Position numbers and translations under genes: made by a program | Part shown: positions 62,393 through 64,000 of the stretch, in pieces | How the letters are laid out: each line of letters opens with the position of its first letter | Numbering within the stretch: the stretch's first letter is position 1 | Notes under the pieces: model-generated | Seen by the model: only the letters and a program-made list of their open reading frames with translations | What the model was told of the DNA's origin: nothing | The model's database searches: none | NCBI RefSeq assembly: GCF_009908295.1 | Contig: NZ_JAAALO010000010.1 | Coordinates: 1 to 64,000 of the forward strand | Source: Micromonospora rubida | Lineage (GTDB): Bacteria > Actinomycetota > Actinomycetes > Mycobacteriales > Micromonosporaceae | Reading direction: 5' to 3' | DNA length: 64,000 nucleotides

Positions 62393-63070
62393 TCACTTCA
62401 CGAGGTTGTAGGTCATCGGGTAGCGGTAGAGCGTGCCCTCGTTGGCCTTGAGGCCGCCGATGATGCCGAAGATGATCGGAATCAGGGCGACCAGCAGCGG
62501 GATGAAGAACAGCACCCCGCAGGTGACCACGGCGAGCACGAAGCTGATCACCAGGGCGATCGCCCAGGTGAGCTGGAAGTTCAGCGCCGCGACGGCGTGC
62601 GCGCGCACGGTCGGCGACTGCTGGCCCTTGACCACGAGCGCGATCAGCGGGGCGACCCAGCCGAGCAGGCTGCCGCCGACCACCACGCCGAGCGGGCCGC
62701 CGAAGTGCGCGATCAGCGCCCAGGTCTTGTCGTCGTTGGTGGGGTAGCCGCCGGTCGGGCCCGGGTACGCCCCGCCGGTCGGATATCCGCCACCCGGGGG
62801 GTATGTGCCACCGGGGGCGTAGCCGCCCGGGTGGTAGCCGGCCGGCGGGGGCTGGCTGCCGGGGGGCGGGTAGCCGCCCGACGGCGACTGGTCGCCGGTG
62901 GGTGGTGGATAGCCGCCGGGTGGTGGATAGCCGCCCGCCCCGGGAGCCCCGGAAAGTGGTGCGGTGGGTGGCTCGTCCGCCGACGAGCCGTACGGTGCCG
63001 ACGGCGGGTTGGCCTCGGGCGGGTAGCCGCCCGGGTCGCCCGCTCCGGGAGGACGAGGTGGTTCAGTCAT
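62393..63070 (-). CDS. DUF4870 membrane protein with Pro/Gly-rich N-terminus
   Basis: A 225-residue protein. The first roughly 115 residues are Pro/Gly/Tyr repeats (GGYPPPGGYPPP units); then TWALIAHFGGPLGVVVGGSLLGWVAPLIALVVKGQQSPTVRAHAVAALNFQLTW is the DUF4870 core with three to four membrane segments. Function unknown. The ATG is at 63070. Confidence 0.88.
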   Translation of the reverse strand: MTEPPRPPGAGDPGGYPPEANPPSAPYGSSADEPPTAPLSGAPGAGGYPPPGGYPPPTGDQSPSGGYPPPGSQPPPAGYHPGGYAPGGTYPPGGGYPTGGAYPGPTGGYPTNDDKTWALIAHFGGPLGVVVGGSLLGWVAPLIALVVKGQQSPTVRAHAVAALNFQLTWAIALVISFVLAVVTCGVLFFIPLLVALIPIIFGIIGGLKANEGTLYRYPMTYNLVK

Positions 63071-63235
63071 GCACGCCACGGTAGGGGCTGCCGGCAAGGG
63101 GGCACCAGAGCGACACTGGTCGGGCCGAGGGGATGATCGGCCAGCGGGGCCGGGGCCCCGCCCCGTCGCCCGGGGGCCGCAGCCGGACCGATGGTCCGTC
63201 TGTGATCTTACCGACGGAGGGGCAGCCGACGTAGA

Positions 63236-63262
63236 CTGGCACTCATTACAGTCGAGTGCCAG
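63236..63262. promoter_or_regulatory. CIRCE operator for HrcA
   Basis: CTGGCACTC (63236-63244), a 9-base spacer, and GAGTGCCAG (63254-63262) form a perfect dyad that matches the CIRCE element (TTAGCACTC-N9-GAGTGCTAA) at the central bases. It lies 75 bases before hrcA, so HrcA probably represses its own gene. Confidence 0.85.
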
Positions 63263-63337
63263 GCTTCGCCGGCCGGCGCGCAGGCCCGGGGCGTCGCCGC
63301 GACGACGGGCACCGACGTGCGACAGGAGGTAAGGGGA

Positions 63338-64000
63338 GTGGGTCTCGACGACCGCAAGCTCGCCGTGCTCCGCGCCATCGTCGAGGACTACGTCGCCACT
63401 CAGGAGCCGGTCGGCAGCAAGGCCCTGGTCGAGCGCCACCAGCTCGGCGTCTCCCCGGCGACCGTTCGCAACGACATGGCGGTGCTGGAGGAGGAGGGGT
63501 ACATCCGGCAGCCGCACACCAGCGCGGGGCGGGTGCCCACCGACCGGGGCTACCGGCTCTTCGTCGACCGGCTCTCCCGGGTCAAGCCGCTCAGCCCGGC
63601 CGAACGTCGGGCCATCGAGCGCTTCCTGGTCGGCGCCGTCGACCTGGACGACGTGGTGCACCGCACGGTCCGGCTGCTGGCCCAGCTCACCCGGCAGGTC
63701 GCCGTGGTGCAGTATCCGTCGCTGGCCCGGTCCTCGGTGCGGCACCTGGAGCTGGTGCCGATCTCCACCACCCGGCTGATGCTGGTGATGATCGCCGACA
63801 CGGGGCGGGTCGAGCAGCGGCTGGTCGAGCTGCCCGCGCCGGTCCCCGCCGACACCGTCACCGACCTGCGCCGGCTGGTCAACGAGAAGCTGGTCGGCAG
63901 CCGGCTGTCGGAGACCCCGCCGCTGGTGCAGGCCCTGGTCGAGGAGTCTGCGGCGCACCTGCGCCCGGCCATGACCACGCTGGCCACGGTGCTGCTGGAG
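63338..64000 (+). CDS. hrcA: Heat-inducible transcription repressor HrcA (partial)
   Basis: The first 221 codons of HrcA, cut by the window edge. The N-terminal winged helix (DDRKLAVLRAIVEDYVATQEPVGSKAL, LGVSPATVRNDMAVLEEEGYIRQPHTSAGRVPT) and the beginning of the GAF-like domain are visible. GTG start after AGGAGGTAAGG. A dnaJ gene is expected next, outside the window. Confidence 0.95.
   Translation, partial: MGLDDRKLAVLRAIVEDYVATQEPVGSKALVERHQLGVSPATVRNDMAVLEEEGYIRQPHTSAGRVPTDRGYRLFVDRLSRVKPLSPAERRAIERFLVGAVDLDDVVHRTVRLLAQLTRQVAVVQYPSLARSSVRHLELVPISTTRLMLVMIADTGRVEQRLVELPAPVPADTVTDLRRLVNEKLVGSRLSETPPLVQALVEESAAHLRPAMTTLATVLLE

Overview
The window is chromosomal DNA from a very GC-rich actinomycete, most likely of the Micromonosporaceae (Micromonospora-like). 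The evidence is the heavy GTG start usage, the overlapping GTGA/ATGA gene junctions, the actinobacterial neighbourhoods (folC followed by a DUF4233 gene, a TIGR03960 radical-SAM gene followed by a TIGR03936/DUF2344 gene and rne, rplU-rpmA-obgE-nadD-rsfS, comEA-comEC-holA-rpsT-lepA-hemW-hrcA), a DUF397 protein and DnaA boxes of the Streptomyces type. The genus is inferred, because no search was run.

Layout. 1-170: end of an rRNA operon (5S and terminator). 268-9900: valS, folC, a DUF4233 protein, a membrane-anchored VOC protein, ndk, an ECF41-type sigma factor with its carboxymuconolactone decarboxylase partner, and plsC. 9929-18870: a proline-rich membrane protein paralogous to the one at 268-951, a lipoprotein, the radical-SAM/DUF2344 pair and RNase E/G. 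18986-30700: ribosome assembly and NAD genes (rplU, rpmA, obgE, nadD, rsfS) with a GNAT, a glycosyltransferase, a DUF397 protein and aminopeptidase N. 30877-33378: a kinase-fold protein and comEA, which is preceded by two perfect DnaA boxes.

The centrepiece is 34173-44257. A 10,083-bp integrative element sits inside comEC, within the conserved DTG-TH-x-x-AVSG motif. The two comEC halves rejoin in frame to an 801-codon gene if recombination occurs at a CA dinucleotide that lies at the centre of dyads in both the reconstructed attB and attP. The element carries a large serine integrase starting 21 bp inside the left end, an AlpA/Xis-like gene, a primase-polymerase/helicase replication gene followed by an iteron-rich origin candidate, a helix-turn-helix gene resembling a small terminase subunit, and about ten small unknown genes. 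I see no capsid, tail, portal or FtsK/Tra gene. This resembles a phage-inducible chromosomal island (phage satellite) more than a prophage or an AICE. It would make DNA uptake by this host depend on excision.

44258-64000: the rest of comEC, holA, rpsT, an aminoglycoside-phosphotransferase-fold protein, two tandem DUF4240 genes, lepA, a duplicated promoter-gene-terminator unit for GlsB/YeaQ-type membrane proteins, a sugar ABC transporter operon without an ATPase, a MOSC protein, a PhyH dioxygenase, a lysozyme-fold protein, an enoyl-CoA hydratase, hemW, a DUF4870 protein and the start of hrcA behind a CIRCE operator.
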